Shown: piece by piece, positions 38,312-47,065 of the stretch
How the letters are laid out: every line of letters begins with the position of its first letter
Position numbering within the stretch: the stretch's first letter is position 1
Source: an uncultured Hyphomicrobiales bacterium
GTDB taxonomy: Bacteria > Pseudomonadota > Alphaproteobacteria > Rhizobiales > Beijerinckiaceae
Assembly: GCA_903861645.1 (NCBI GenBank)
Contig: CAIOVE010000019.1
Coordinates: forward strand, 82,056-146,055
DNA length: 64,000 nucleotides
Direction: 5' to 3'
Notes under the pieces: generated by a model
Told to the model about the DNA's origin: nothing
The model's database searches: none
What the model saw: only the letters and a program-made list of their open reading frames with translations
Position numbers and translations under genes: made by a program

Positions 38312-39544
38312 TTAAGCCTTGGGGATAGGCATGTCGGCGTCATAGCCGGCGGGCACGGGCACCTGATGGGCCAGCATGATCTCGCGCCGCTCGCGCGCCG
38401 ATTGCATCATGGCCAGACAGACCTCCAGCGTCGCCATGCCCCAGCGTCCGTCATGCCAGAGCGGCGCGCCGTGAACGACCGCGCGATAAAGCTCCTCCAA
38501 CTCGGCCCGACGTTGCACGACGGCCGTTTCGCGACCGCCGGCGATCTCGATGTCATGCTTGCCCGCGTCGTCGTGGATGAACAATCCGTGACGGGACTGC
38601 CTGACATCGGCGCGGTCGAGACTGGCGATGGCGAGGCCCATGTCCTCGGGAACCCACGCCGCTTGCGAGACGCTGGCGAAGTATTCCTTTTCCCGATCGC
38701 CGCCGATGCGTATCTCCTGTTTTTCCCGCGCCTCGTCGCGCGTACCCGCGCGCATCGCGCCGCGGATGGCGACGCGGCGATCGACATCGTAGATCGCCTT
38801 GTCCGCGCCCCACGGCACGAGTTCGGCGCCGACGAAATAGCCATATCCATTATGCGCGATGGTGGCGGGAACCCCATTCTCGAATTCGAGAAAGGCCGAA
38901 TAATAGCCGGGTATCGGCCGTTCGGGCATCCATTGCCCGACCTGCGCGCGCACGCTGCGCAACATGCCGCCGCCGAGCAATCGCACGGTGTCGACCTGAT
39001 GCGGCCCCTGCCGGAATGGAATGCCGCCGCCCTGCGCGACATCAAGTTCATCGGGCGTGCGCGGACGCAACATCCAGTCCGAATAGGACCAGATATTGAG
39101 CGCGCGCAGCCCGCCGTATCGCCCGGACTCGATCAGGCGACGCAACGCGCGAATTGGCGTGGTGAAGGCGCGCGTATGACCCGCCAGCATCTTGACGCCA
39201 TGCCGCTCGGCGGCCTCGACCATGCGCGCGGCGTCCGCCAGCGTCGTCGCCATCGGCTTTTCGACAACGATGTGCTTGCCATGTTCGGCCGCGAGGATGG
39301 CGTGTTCGGCATGAAAGCGATTGGGAGTGGCGATCCACACCGCGTCGACATCGGCGTCCTCGCAAAGTTCCCTCGCCGAAGGATACGTCCTGGCCTCGGG
39401 ATATCGCGCGCGAAAGGTTGCGAGCGTCGCGGGCACGAGATCGGCGCCCGCCACGAGTTCAATGCTCTCCATCGAATCCATCGCGGGCAAAATCTCGGCG
39501 CCGCCCACGCCGATGCCGATCATGCCGATTCGGAGCGCGCGCAT
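38312..39544 (-). CDS. Gfo/Idh/MocA-family dehydrogenase (phthalate dihydrodiol dehydrogenase-like)
   Basis: A 410-residue NAD(P)-dependent oxidoreductase. The Rossmann motif is IGMIGIGVGGAEILPAM, and the catalytic EKP triad is VVEKPMATTL. The C-terminal half (about residues 130-380) is the substrate domain, with WSYSDWMLRPRTPDEL and GGIPFRQGPHQVDTVRLLGG. Phthalate 4,5-cis-dihydrodiol dehydrogenases belong to this family and resemble it in size. It is the third gene of a Rieske-aldolase-dehydrogenase operon, which supports oxidation of an aromatic cis-dihydrodiol; this is inference. The frame is open upstream, but the ATG at 39544 sits four bases after the aldolase stop. Confidence 0.83.
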   Translation of the reverse strand: MRALRIGMIGIGVGGAEILPAMDSMESIELVAGADLVPATLATFRARYPEARTYPSARELCEDADVDAVWIATPNRFHAEHAILAAEHGKHIVVEKPMATTLADAARMVEAAERHGVKMLAGHTRAFTTPIRALRRLIESGRYGGLRALNIWSYSDWMLRPRTPDELDVAQGGGIPFRQGPHQVDTVRLLGGGMLRSVRAQVGQWMPERPIPGYYSAFLEFENGVPATIAHNGYGYFVGAELVPWGADKAIYDVDRRVAIRGAMRAGTRDEAREKQEIRIGGDREKEYFASVSQAAWVPEDMGLAIASLDRADVRQSRHGLFIHDDAGKHDIEIAGGRETAVVQRRAELEELYRAVVHGAPLWHDGRWGMATLEVCLAMMQSARERREIMLAHQVPVPAGYDADMPIPKA

Positions 39545-39548
39545 GAGA

Positions 39549-40340
39549 TCAGGCTCCGGTCGCTTCGCAGAAAAAGCGCCAGTTCGTCGCCTCGACGCCT
39601 GTTGGCGGCTCGCCATTCTCCGGCGTCGATTCCAGTCCGCGAATCGCCGCGATTTCCGCCTGATCCTCGGCTGACAGGGGCTCCGCGTCGCCCAGCAAAG
39701 CCGCGCGATAGTTTACATCGGCCAGTTGGTTGAGCTGGATCATGTAGAGCGTCGCCTGCTCAATGCTGCGGGCGACCGTCGTGACGCCATGTCCGCGCAT
39801 GAGGCAAACCCTGGACTGTCCCATCACGCGAACCAGATCCTCGCCACGCTCTTTCGTATTGATGAGGACGCCGCGCGGATAGGTCGGCATTCCCTCGATG
39901 GCGAGCTTGGCGCTCGGCGGATCGAACGCGCCGTAAAGGGGCAGCAAGGGCTTGCAACAGATGGTGAAAAGCATCGGCGTGGGCGGATGGATATGGATCA
40001 CGGAATAAATCTCCGGACGCGCCCGATAGATCTCCGAGTGAATGAAAACCTCTTGCGGCACGGCGAGGCCCTCGGCGTTAGGCCGCGCGAGCTTGCCGTC
40101 GAAATCCACCTCGATGATTTGAGCGGCGCTTGTGTAGCGCACACCGAGTTCGCCGGGTCCGCGCGCGCGAATCAACATGCGATCCGCGCCGGGTACGCGC
40201 GCGCTGACATGCCCAAATGCCGCGTGCGTCAGTTCAAGTCGGCCAAGGACGCGACAGGCGCGCGCGACGCGCTCGGCGAGGGATTCAAGGTCGGTCAAAG
40301 GCGGGGCTCCCGAAAAGTCATTCCGCCGCGTCCTGCTCAT
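39549..40340 (-). CDS. Class II aldolase/adducin-family protein (possible decarboxylase)
   Basis: A 263-residue class II aldolase-fold protein. The zinc-binding His pair is in YSVIHIHPPTP, a third His is in CLMRGHGVTTVA, and TAAFGHVSAR-like N-terminal sequence appears as THAAFGHVSARVPG. Family members include sugar-phosphate aldolases and dihydroxyphthalate or other aromatic decarboxylases. Within a Rieske oxygenase and dihydrodiol dehydrogenase operon, an aromatic decarboxylase role is plausible. It overlaps the end of the Rieske gene by 23 bases; an alternative ATG at 40358 would overlap by 41. GGAAG is seven bases before the chosen ATG. Confidence 0.82.
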   Translation of the reverse strand: MSRTRRNDFSGAPPLTDLESLAERVARACRVLGRLELTHAAFGHVSARVPGADRMLIRARGPGELGVRYTSAAQIIEVDFDGKLARPNAEGLAVPQEVFIHSEIYRARPEIYSVIHIHPPTPMLFTICCKPLLPLYGAFDPPSAKLAIEGMPTYPRGVLINTKERGEDLVRVMGQSRVCLMRGHGVTTVARSIEQATLYMIQLNQLADVNYRAALLGDAEPLSAEDQAEIAAIRGLESTPENGEPPTGVEATNWRFFCEATGA

Positions 40341-41520
40341 CGGCCGGCTTCCAGTCATGATCCGGCGAGGCGCGCACGTTGGTCAGGTCGTAGTCGACAT
40401 GACGTTCCAGCGGCAGTTGAATGAAGGGCGTGTTCAGCGCGGGATCGCGAACCACGCCCATGGGGTCCTCGCCCCGCTCGACACGTTCGATCTGTTCCAG
40501 CAGCATGCGCCGGTAAAGCACGACGCCACGATCGGAATGGCCGAGGTTTTCGACACCGCGATCGGCGATCGCGCCTTGCGTGTACATGACCATCAAGTCC
40601 TGACCGTTGAGATTATCGGTCAGAAACTGGCCGCGGGTGTCGCGCAATGGATTGTCCCAGACGCGTATGTGCCTGGCGGGCGCGGCGCCCGCCTTGCGCG
40701 GTCGCGCGTTATACCAATAGACGATGGTGTTGGTGTCATCGACGGGCACGCGTATCTGCGCCTGAATCCAGCCGCCGGGATAGGTGATGACCGCCGTGCC
40801 CGGCCATATCTGCGGATGGCCGATCTTCCACTCGTCGGACTCCTCGCTGTCGCCTTCCCACAGGCGCTTCTTGATGATGCCGTGCTCGAATACCTCGTAA
40901 TCGACCCTGGCATGATGCCGCACGGGCACCAACGGCTTGCCAAGGCGCTCATGCACGTAATTGGTGTACATAAAGTGCAGGTATTCGACGTGGTAAGGGT
41001 CCATGTTGTTTTCGGCGATCTGCAACCAGTTGCAGGGCATGATGGAGACGCCGACGTCGCGATCGAATTCGTCGCCGACGAGATATTCGTAGCGCGGCAG
41101 CAATGGCGCCGGCATCGGGCCGAGATAGGCCCAGATCATGCCGCCAAGCTGCTCGACGGGATAGGAGTCGATTCTGATCTTGTTCTTCAACGCGCTGTCG
41201 GCGGGCTCGGCCGGCGTTTCCACGCATTGGCCGGCGCCGTCGAATTTCCAGCCATGATAGGCGCAACGCAGGCCGTCCTTCTCGATCATGCCGCAAGCGA
41301 GCGACGCGCCGCGATGGGGACAACGCTCCTGCACGAGTCCAAGCTGGCCATCGCCGCGGCGAAAGAGCACGAGATCCTCGCCGAGGAGGCGTATGCGAAC
41401 CGGATCGGCCTTGAGGTGAATGTCGGGCGCGATCGGGTGCCAGTAGCATCGCATGTACTTGCCCATGGGCGCGTCCCGGCCCACTCGCGTCAAAATGGCG
41501 TAACGATCGTTGGCGGTCAA
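40318..41520 (-). CDS. Rieske non-heme iron oxygenase, large subunit (phthalate dioxygenase-like)
   Basis: A 400-residue ring-hydroxylating oxygenase alpha subunit. The Rieske [2Fe-2S] motif is Cys-x-His (CPHRGAS) and Cys-x2-His (CAYHGWKF), near residues 67-90. The mononuclear iron site is ENNMDPYHVEYLH (Asp, His, His) near residue 170. The single-subunit layout and the domain spacing match the phthalate 4,5-dioxygenase/vanillate demethylase group. No upstream ATG is convincing; a TTG at 41520 with AAGGGAGA at good spacing is chosen. No reductase component is encoded in the window. It leads an operon with the aldolase-like and dehydrogenase genes. Confidence 0.87.
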   Translation of the reverse strand: MTANDRYAILTRVGRDAPMGKYMRCYWHPIAPDIHLKADPVRIRLLGEDLVLFRRGDGQLGLVQERCPHRGASLACGMIEKDGLRCAYHGWKFDGAGQCVETPAEPADSALKNKIRIDSYPVEQLGGMIWAYLGPMPAPLLPRYEYLVGDEFDRDVGVSIMPCNWLQIAENNMDPYHVEYLHFMYTNYVHERLGKPLVPVRHHARVDYEVFEHGIIKKRLWEGDSEESDEWKIGHPQIWPGTAVITYPGGWIQAQIRVPVDDTNTIVYWYNARPRKAGAAPARHIRVWDNPLRDTRGQFLTDNLNGQDLMVMYTQGAIADRGVENLGHSDRGVVLYRRMLLEQIERVERGEDPMGVVRDPALNTPFIQLPLERHVDYDLTNVRASPDHDWKPADEQDAAE

Positions 41521-41629
41521 GGCGCGTCTCCCTTGGATATTGCTTATGCGGCGGCGCCATCGCGCCGCTTTTGTCAAAATGATACGGCGCGACAAGACGG
41601 CGCACAAGTCGCGACGGGCGCGCGCGCTG

Positions 41630-41657
41630 TCGACATCGCGCCTCGACGCGCTAAGAT
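41630..41657 (+). promoter_or_regulatory. Candidate promoter for trmO
   Basis: TCGACA (41630-41635) followed after 16 bases by TAAGAT (41652-41657), 25 bases before the ATG at 41683. Confidence 0.4.
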
Positions 41658-41682
41658 CGATTCCGCAAGGAAAGGATCACGC

Positions 41683-42180
41683 ATGAGCGCCCACGCCAAA
41701 GGCCCATCGAGCGATGCCGCGACGTCGGGTATCAGACTCGGCGAGGTTGCCGTCTCCTTGCCCGACGCCTTCGACACCGGTCTTTATTTCATCGGTCGAT
41801 TGCGCACCCCGTGGATGACGCGCCGCGAATGTCCACGACAGGGTGACCGCGTAGCCGGCCCCGCCTGTCGCGTCGAAGTCAACGCGCGCTGGCGCGCCGG
41901 CCTGAAGGACATCGGCCGACACAGTCATTTGCTCGTTCTGTATTTCATGCACGAGGCGCGGCGCGATCTCGTGGAGCAATCGCCCCGCTCCAATGGCGAA
42001 ACCATGGGGACGTTTTCGCTGCGTTCGCCGATCCGCCCCAATCCGGTCGCGGCGTCGCTGGTGGAACTGCTTGAGGTTCACGACGACCATCTGGTCGTAC
42101 GCGGGCTCGATTGTCTCGACGGCACGCCGCTGATCGACATCAAGCCGGAAAAATGCCCGGAGGCGCCACGGCCCAAATAG
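41683..42180 (+). CDS. trmO: tRNA (N6-threonylcarbamoyladenosine-37 N6)-methyltransferase, TrmO family
   Basis: A 165-residue protein of the TrmO (YaeB/VirR/TsaA) family, which methylates the t6A37 base of some tRNAs using SAM. The N-terminal beta strand FIGRLRTPWMTRREC and the family signature FSLRSPIRPNPVAASLVELL are present, as is the C-terminal VRGLDCLDGTPLIDIKP. The length is that of the short, single-domain form lacking the C-terminal extension of the E. coli enzyme. It stands between catabolic genes on the other strand. Confidence 0.85.
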   Translation: MSAHAKGPSSDAATSGIRLGEVAVSLPDAFDTGLYFIGRLRTPWMTRRECPRQGDRVAGPACRVEVNARWRAGLKDIGRHSHLLVLYFMHEARRDLVEQSPRSNGETMGTFSLRSPIRPNPVAASLVELLEVHDDHLVVRGLDCLDGTPLIDIKPEKCPEAPRPK

Positions 42181-42195
42181 CCAACCGGCTCGCGT

Positions 42196-43212
42196 TCAGG
42201 CCGCCCTGGCCATGAGCGGCATGACCTCGTCGATGAACAGGTTCACCGAACCGGACATTTCCTCGAACGACATGTCGCCGAAGGCGAGACGCATGACGCA
42301 GTAATCAGCGCCGGCCGCGCGCAGATCCGCCGCCAGCGCTTCGGCCACGACCTCGGGCGTACCCGCCATGGCGCGTCCCGCCGTCATCAGATCATCGAAT
42401 GTGTCCTCGCGCCCGCTGAGTCGCGGCGTGACGCCATGGCGCTTGTGCAGGAAGCGGAAGCTTTCATTGAATTTGAGCAACGCGCGACGCGCGACGCCAA
42501 GCGCCCGCTCGTTCGACGGCGCGACATGCACGAAGCGCGCGAGACCGATCACCGGCGGCGGAACGTCGGCGTTGCGCCCCGCCCAGACCTCGCGAAAGCG
42601 GGCGATATAGGCGCCCGACTCGGCGGCGGGTTCGTTGCATACGATGTTGTAGCCGCGTTGCGCGGCGCGCTCGGCGCTCTCGAGCGAGTGCACGCCATAC
42701 CAGATGGGCGGATGCGGCAGTTGCGCCGGACGCTGAAAGATCGGCGCGTCGCGAATCGTGAAATGCTCGCCGGCGAAATCAATCCTGCCGTTGGCGAGGC
42801 CCTGCAACACGCATTCCAGCGCCTCCTCGTGGATGTCGCGCGCTTTCGCCGGATCGACACCGAAATAGGCGAGTTCCATCGGCACGGAGCCGCGGCCAAA
42901 GCCCAGATCGATGCGTCCGCCGCTCATCTGATCGATCATGCCGATTTCCTCGGCGAGGCGAACCGGGTGGTGGGTTGGCAAGGCGTAGACCAGCGTGCCC
43001 AGACGCAAATTTTTCGTGCGCTGCGCGGCGGCCGACAGAAAGACGCTTGGCGAGGCGCCGCCGCCCAGCGGCGTGCAATGATGCTCGGTGACATGATACC
43101 CGCGAAAGCCGCCGCGGTCGTAAAGCTCCAGCAATTTGAGCCGGTTTTCATAATGCGTCTGGATCGAACCTTCGCCGCTGAGGTCGAGATGATCCATGAC
43201 GCCGAATTGCAT
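42196..43212 (-). CDS. LLM-class flavin-dependent oxidoreductase (second copy, different subgroup)
   Basis: A 338-residue luciferase-like flavin enzyme. MQFGVMDHLDLSGEG, GYHVTEHHCTPLGGG, VYALPTHHPVRLAEEIGMID and SGGRIDLGFGRG are the family landmarks. It is clearly different from the copy at 505-1560. The frame continues upstream, but MQFGVMDH is the canonical start. It probably hydroxylates or desulfonates a small substrate with reduced flavin. It is transcribed divergently from the dihydroxyphthalate-decarboxylase-like gene, with a 178-base shared upstream region holding a 14-base direct repeat. Confidence 0.87.
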   Translation of the reverse strand: MQFGVMDHLDLSGEGSIQTHYENRLKLLELYDRGGFRGYHVTEHHCTPLGGGASPSVFLSAAAQRTKNLRLGTLVYALPTHHPVRLAEEIGMIDQMSGGRIDLGFGRGSVPMELAYFGVDPAKARDIHEEALECVLQGLANGRIDFAGEHFTIRDAPIFQRPAQLPHPPIWYGVHSLESAERAAQRGYNIVCNEPAAESGAYIARFREVWAGRNADVPPPVIGLARFVHVAPSNERALGVARRALLKFNESFRFLHKRHGVTPRLSGREDTFDDLMTAGRAMAGTPEVVAEALAADLRAAGADYCVMRLAFGDMSFEEMSGSVNLFIDEVMPLMARAA

Positions 43213-43227
43213 GTTCCGCCCTTTTCG

Positions 43228-43302
43228 ATGGCCCGCGCGGCCTTGATTGCATTCCCGCCATTGTTGCCCATCGAAGCCGTGTCGCGCAATGGCCCGCGCG
43301 GC
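43228..43302. repeat. Pair of 14-base direct repeats in a divergent promoter region
   Basis: ATGGCCCGCGCGGC occurs at 43228-43241 and again at 43289-43302, 61 bases apart, between the divergent flavin oxidoreductase and decarboxylase-like genes. The copies could be operator sites, but G+C-rich repeats of this length can also arise by chance. Confidence 0.3.
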
Positions 43303-43390
43303 GTCAAAATCGCGCACGGATCGACATCGGGACATGACGGGCCGGACCAACATGCCCTAGACTGATTCAACGCAAAAGGGATTGCTCACA

Positions 43391-44368
43391 GTGGCCGGCA
43401 AAGTTCGTCTCAAGATCGCCATCGCGGACTACCCGCATACAGCCGCCGTGCTCGACGGCTCGATCCCCATCGAGGGCGTGGAGGCGGAATTCGTTCGCGT
43501 GGTTCCGCAGATCGCGGCGTTCCGGCGCATGGTGCGGCAGATTGAATTCGACGTGTGCGAACTCGCGCCGACAACCTATCTCATCGCCCGCGCCCATGGC
43601 GCGCCCTTCGTGGCGCTGCCAATCTTCGTCATGCGGCGCTTTCATCATGGCGGGTTGCTCGTGCGACCGGACGCCGGCATTCGCGAGCCGCGCGACCTCG
43701 AGGGACGAAAGGTCGGCGTGCGCGCCTATTCCGTGACGACGGGCGTCTGGACCCGCGGCATCCTGATGGATGAATACGGGCTCGATTCGTCCAGGGTTAC
43801 CTGGGTGGTCGACGACGAGGAGCATGTCGCCGCGTTGCGCCTGCCGCCGAACGTGATTCACGCGCCCACCGGCCACTCGCTGTTCGACATGATGGCGGCG
43901 GGCGAGCTGGCCGCGGGTTTCGACGGCAACGCGGGCGTCGGCCGCGCCGGCGATCCCGCCGGCGGCTGGAAGCAAACCGAACCGTTGAATTATCCGGAGC
44001 TGTTCCCCAACGCCGCGGAACTGGAAGCCGCGTGGCACCGGCGCACCGGCATATATCCGATGCACGGCACCATCGTGGTCAGGGACGGCGTGCTGGCCGA
44101 ACATCCCTTTGTCGCGCGCGCGCTGCATGACGCCTTCGCGCGCGCCAAGACCGAATGGCGCGCGCGCCTGCGCGCCGGCCTCGCCGACACCCCGACCGAT
44201 CGACGCTATCGCGCGCTGACGGGCATCGTCGGCGACGATCCCCTGCCTTACGGCATGGAGGCGAACATGCCGACGATTCTCGCGCTGGAGGAGATCGTGT
44301 TCAAGCAAGGCATGCTGCCGGCGCGCGTACCCGTGGAACGCGCGTTTGTCGACCCGATGAAAGTTTGA
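43391..44368 (+). CDS. 4,5-dihydroxyphthalate decarboxylase-like protein
   Basis: A 325-residue protein resembling 4,5-dihydroxyphthalate decarboxylase (Pht5 family), which is built on a periplasmic-binding-protein-like fold. Landmarks are IAIADYPHTAAVLDGSIPIEGVE (positions about 9-31), FDVCELAPTTYL, FRRMVRQI, GVRAYSVTTGVWTRGIL and a C-terminal YGMEANMPTILALEEIVFKQG. There is no signal peptide, which favours a cytosolic enzyme over a transporter receptor. A TTG at 43382 touches the AAAGGGA ribosome site, so the GTG at 43391 is taken as start. It complements the nearby Rieske-dehydrogenase operon. Confidence 0.78.
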   Translation: MAGKVRLKIAIADYPHTAAVLDGSIPIEGVEAEFVRVVPQIAAFRRMVRQIEFDVCELAPTTYLIARAHGAPFVALPIFVMRRFHHGGLLVRPDAGIREPRDLEGRKVGVRAYSVTTGVWTRGILMDEYGLDSSRVTWVVDDEEHVAALRLPPNVIHAPTGHSLFDMMAAGELAAGFDGNAGVGRAGDPAGGWKQTEPLNYPELFPNAAELEAAWHRRTGIYPMHGTIVVRDGVLAEHPFVARALHDAFARAKTEWRARLRAGLADTPTDRRYRALTGIVGDDPLPYGMEANMPTILALEEIVFKQGMLPARVPVERAFVDPMKV

Positions 44369-44373
44369 GCGCG

Positions 44374-45330
44374 CTATTTTGCCGGCAGCTGGAACAGCTC
44401 CTTGACCTGTTCGGCCGTCAGGCGGCTCGCCGTGTATTTGAACGTCACGGCGTCGTCGAGCGCTTCGTCGAGGCCGGCGATCCGGCGTGGATCGACCGCC
44501 GCGCGCGGCAGGAACTCCTCGATGGCGCGATGGGCCGCGGCTTCCGACAGGCTGGCCCACGCGGCATAGGCCTTCAGCCCCTCCGGCGTCGAATAAACCC
44601 AGTCGATCGTCGCCTCGTAGGCGTCGACGAACCGCTTGTAGAGGTCCGGCCGCGCCTTGAGATCATCGACATGCGCGATCATCACGCGGATGGTCTGCTT
44701 GTCCATGTCCGGCGCGGCGTTCGCCTTCCAGACAAGGCGTATCTCGCCCTTCTGCAATTGCTCGACGCCGAAGGGCGCCCCGGCCCAGCCGACGTCGACC
44801 TGCCCGCTCATCACCGCGGCGTAGGTATTGGGCGACGACCCCGTCGGCGTCGGCTTGAACTTCACCCCGCTGTATTTCAGCAGCGCCTGCACGGATGTGT
44901 GCGCGGAGGAGCCGGTCGACGAGTAGGAAACCGTCCTGCCCTCGGCGTCCGCCACCGAATGGATCGGGGAATCAGCGCGAACGTACCAATACAACTGGCT
45001 GCCACCCGTGAAGGTGGAGCCGATGATGCGGACGGGAGCGCCCTTGGAGAAGGGTCCCATCACGCCCGTGAAGCCGGCGGCCACGCCCACCTGCACGCCG
45101 CGCGATATGACCGCCTGCAGGGTTTCGCCGCTGCTGTCGGTGTAAAGCGGGTCGAGATCGAGGCCATGTTTCGCGAAGATGCCGGCCGCCTGACCGAGTT
45201 CGACGGGAAAGGTTTCGCCCACGCCCTTCTGGCCGCCCACCGCGACCTTCAGACGATCCAGCGCCGCGGCCGGCGCCAGACCCGCGATCATGGCGGCGAG
45301 CGTGACCGCGCCGACCCGTTTGAACATCAT
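44374..45330 (-). CDS. NitT/TauT-type ABC transporter substrate-binding protein (orphan)
   Basis: A 318-residue periplasmic receptor of the SsuA/NMT1 type. A signal peptide covers about residues 1-25 (MFKRVGAVTLAAMIAGLAPAAA). LGQAAGIFAKHGLDLDPLYTDSSGETLQAVISRG (residues about 47-80) and AEGRTVSYSSTGSSAHT follow family spacing. An ATG at 45330 with AGGGAGGG six bases upstream is preferred over a TTG at 45336. No permease or ATPase is encoded next to it on this strand. It is divergent from the isochorismatase-led cluster and ends five bases from the decarboxylase-like gene. Confidence 0.87.
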   Translation of the reverse strand: MMFKRVGAVTLAAMIAGLAPAAALDRLKVAVGGQKGVGETFPVELGQAAGIFAKHGLDLDPLYTDSSGETLQAVISRGVQVGVAAGFTGVMGPFSKGAPVRIIGSTFTGGSQLYWYVRADSPIHSVADAEGRTVSYSSTGSSAHTSVQALLKYSGVKFKPTPTGSSPNTYAAVMSGQVDVGWAGAPFGVEQLQKGEIRLVWKANAAPDMDKQTIRVMIAHVDDLKARPDLYKRFVDAYEATIDWVYSTPEGLKAYAAWASLSEAAAHRAIEEFLPRAAVDPRRIAGLDEALDDAVTFKYTASRLTAEQVKELFQLPAK

Positions 45331-45410
45331 TTTCAACCCTCCCTGTCCAAGCGCAGCCTACGCGGCGCACACAAGCATCGCAATGCGGCGCCCACGCCCA
45401 TGTGTTGCGC

Positions 45411-45438
45411 TTGCGCGGTCGCGACCCGCGCCTAAGAT
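45411..45438 (+). promoter_or_regulatory. Candidate promoter of the isochorismatase-deacetylase-ABC cluster
   Basis: TTGCGC (45411-45416), 16 bases, TAAGAT (45433-45438), 32 bases before the first gene of the cluster. CGGGAGG supplies the ribosome site. Confidence 0.45.
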
Positions 45439-45470
45439 GATGCGGTGGACGACCGACGCGGGAGGCGCGC

Positions 45471-46178
45471 ATGAGCGACGATTTCGAGGACCATTGCTGG
45501 AAGGATGTCGTGTCCGCCGAGGTTCTGGAGATATACAAGCACTACAAGCGGGAAACCTTCGTCGGCCCGCGTCCCGCGTTGCTCGTCGTCGACCTCTATA
45601 ATCTTTCCTATTATGGCGGCCCGAGGCCCGTTTCGGAGGTTGTGAAGGAATTTCCCTCGGCCTGCGGCGTCAACGCTTACGCCGCCATCGAGCCGACCAA
45701 GCGGCTGCTCGCCGCGGCGCGGGCGGCGGGCCTGCCGATCTTTTATTCGACGGGCGACACGCGCGCGGCGAGCCGCCCGGGCGCGATCACCGCGACGAAC
45801 CGGCGCGGCGGCGGACCGAAGCCCGAGGACATGGAAATCTGGCCCGATTTCGCCCCGGCGGCGGGCGATGTCGTCATCACCAAGCAGAGGGCCAGCGCGT
45901 TTTATGGCACGCCGCTCGCCGCCCATCTCACGCAGCTTGGGGTCCGCGGCCTGATCGTCATCGGCACGAGCACGTCTGGCTGCGTGCGCGCAAGCGCGGT
46001 CGACGCCTATTCGCATGGCTATCACGTCACCATGGCGGAGGAATGCTGCTTCGATCGCTCCGACCTGTCGCACAAGATCAATCTTTTCGACCTGCATCAC
46101 AAATACGCCGACGTGATGAAGACCGACGAAATCATCGCCCGTCTCAAGGGCGAACGCCTGATGGAGGCCGCCCAGTGA
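45471..46178 (+). CDS. Isochorismatase-fold amide hydrolase
   Basis: A 235-residue cysteine hydrolase of the isochorismatase superfamily (N-carbamoylsarcosine amidase-like). The catalytic triad is readable: Asp in ALLVVDLYN (about residue 40), Lys in VVITKQRASAF (about 139) and Cys in GTSTSGCVRASAV (about 169). These enzymes hydrolyse amides, N-carbamoyl compounds or peroxyureidoacrylate. It leads a cluster with a PuuE-type deacetylase (overlap of four bases) and an ABC transporter, so it probably performs one of two hydrolytic steps on an imported nitrogen compound. Confidence 0.88.
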   Translation: MSDDFEDHCWKDVVSAEVLEIYKHYKRETFVGPRPALLVVDLYNLSYYGGPRPVSEVVKEFPSACGVNAYAAIEPTKRLLAAARAAGLPIFYSTGDTRAASRPGAITATNRRGGGPKPEDMEIWPDFAPAAGDVVITKQRASAFYGTPLAAHLTQLGVRGLIVIGTSTSGCVRASAVDAYSHGYHVTMAEECCFDRSDLSHKINLFDLHHKYADVMKTDEIIARLKGERLMEAAQ

Positions 46179-47053
46179 AGCCGCGCGTTTACGGTCCCTA
46201 TGCCTGGTCGCCAATTGTCCGGCGACCGAAATTCGCCTTCCCGAATGGCGCGCGCGTCGCGGTCTGGATCATTCCGAACATCGAATTTTTTTCGATGAGC
46301 GACATGATACCGATCGCCGCGGGTGGTGGCGGCAAGGTGCCGGACGTGCCCGGCTACAGCGTGCGGGACTACGGCAACCGGGTCGGCGTGTTTCGCCTGA
46401 TGGAGACGATGGAGCGTTATGGCGCGCGCGGCACGGTCGCGCTGAACAGCGATCTTTGCGCGCATCACCCCGAGATCATCGAGGAATGTCTCAAGCGCCA
46501 ATGGGAATTCATGGGCCATAACGAGACCAACACCAAGCGGTTGAACGAGGTCCCCCCCGGCGAGGATGGCGAGATCGTGCGACGCACGGTAGCCACGATC
46601 ACGCGCGAGACGGGGCAGAAGCCAAAGGGCTGGCTGGGCTCCGGTCTTCAGGAGACCTGGAACACCCTCGACCACCTGATCGATAACGGCCTCGAATATG
46701 TCGCCGACTGGATGTTCGACGACCAGCCCATCAAGATGACGCTGGAGGACGGCCGCTCAATCATGTCGGTGCCCTATTCCTACGAGCTCAATGACAAGCC
46801 CGTGTTCGAAAAGCACGGACACACGGCGGACGAATTCGCCCGCATGATCATGGCGCAGTTCGACACGCTCTGGCGCGAGGGCGAGAATCAGGCGCGCGTC
46901 ATGGCGATCGCGCTGCATCCCTACATCACCGGCGTTCCCCACCGTATTGGCGCCCTTGACCGCGCGCTGGACTATATCAGCCGCCACGATCGTGTATGGT
47001 TCGCGACAGGCGCGGAGATCGCCGCCGCGGGCCGGGAGGCCTCGCGGACATGA
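46175..47053 (+). CDS. Polysaccharide-deacetylase-fold hydrolase (allantoinase PuuE / cyclic-imide hydrolase-like)
   Basis: A 292-residue protein of the carbohydrate esterase 4 fold in its PuuE-like form. YGNRVGVFRLMETMERYGARG, LNSDLCAHHPEIIEECLKRQW (positions about 95-115), EFMGHNETNT and ALHPYITGVPHRIGALDRAL are typical of PuuE-type allantoinases and cyclic-imide hydrolases rather than chitin deacetylases. The GTG start overlaps the stop of the isochorismatase gene (GTGA), so the two are translationally coupled. A cyclic imide, hydantoin or ureide substrate is plausible; this is inference. Confidence 0.85.
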   Translation: MKPRVYGPYAWSPIVRRPKFAFPNGARVAVWIIPNIEFFSMSDMIPIAAGGGGKVPDVPGYSVRDYGNRVGVFRLMETMERYGARGTVALNSDLCAHHPEIIEECLKRQWEFMGHNETNTKRLNEVPPGEDGEIVRRTVATITRETGQKPKGWLGSGLQETWNTLDHLIDNGLEYVADWMFDDQPIKMTLEDGRSIMSVPYSYELNDKPVFEKHGHTADEFARMIMAQFDTLWREGENQARVMAIALHPYITGVPHRIGALDRALDYISRHDRVWFATGAEIAAAGREASRT

Positions 47054-47065
47054 CGGGAGGGCACG

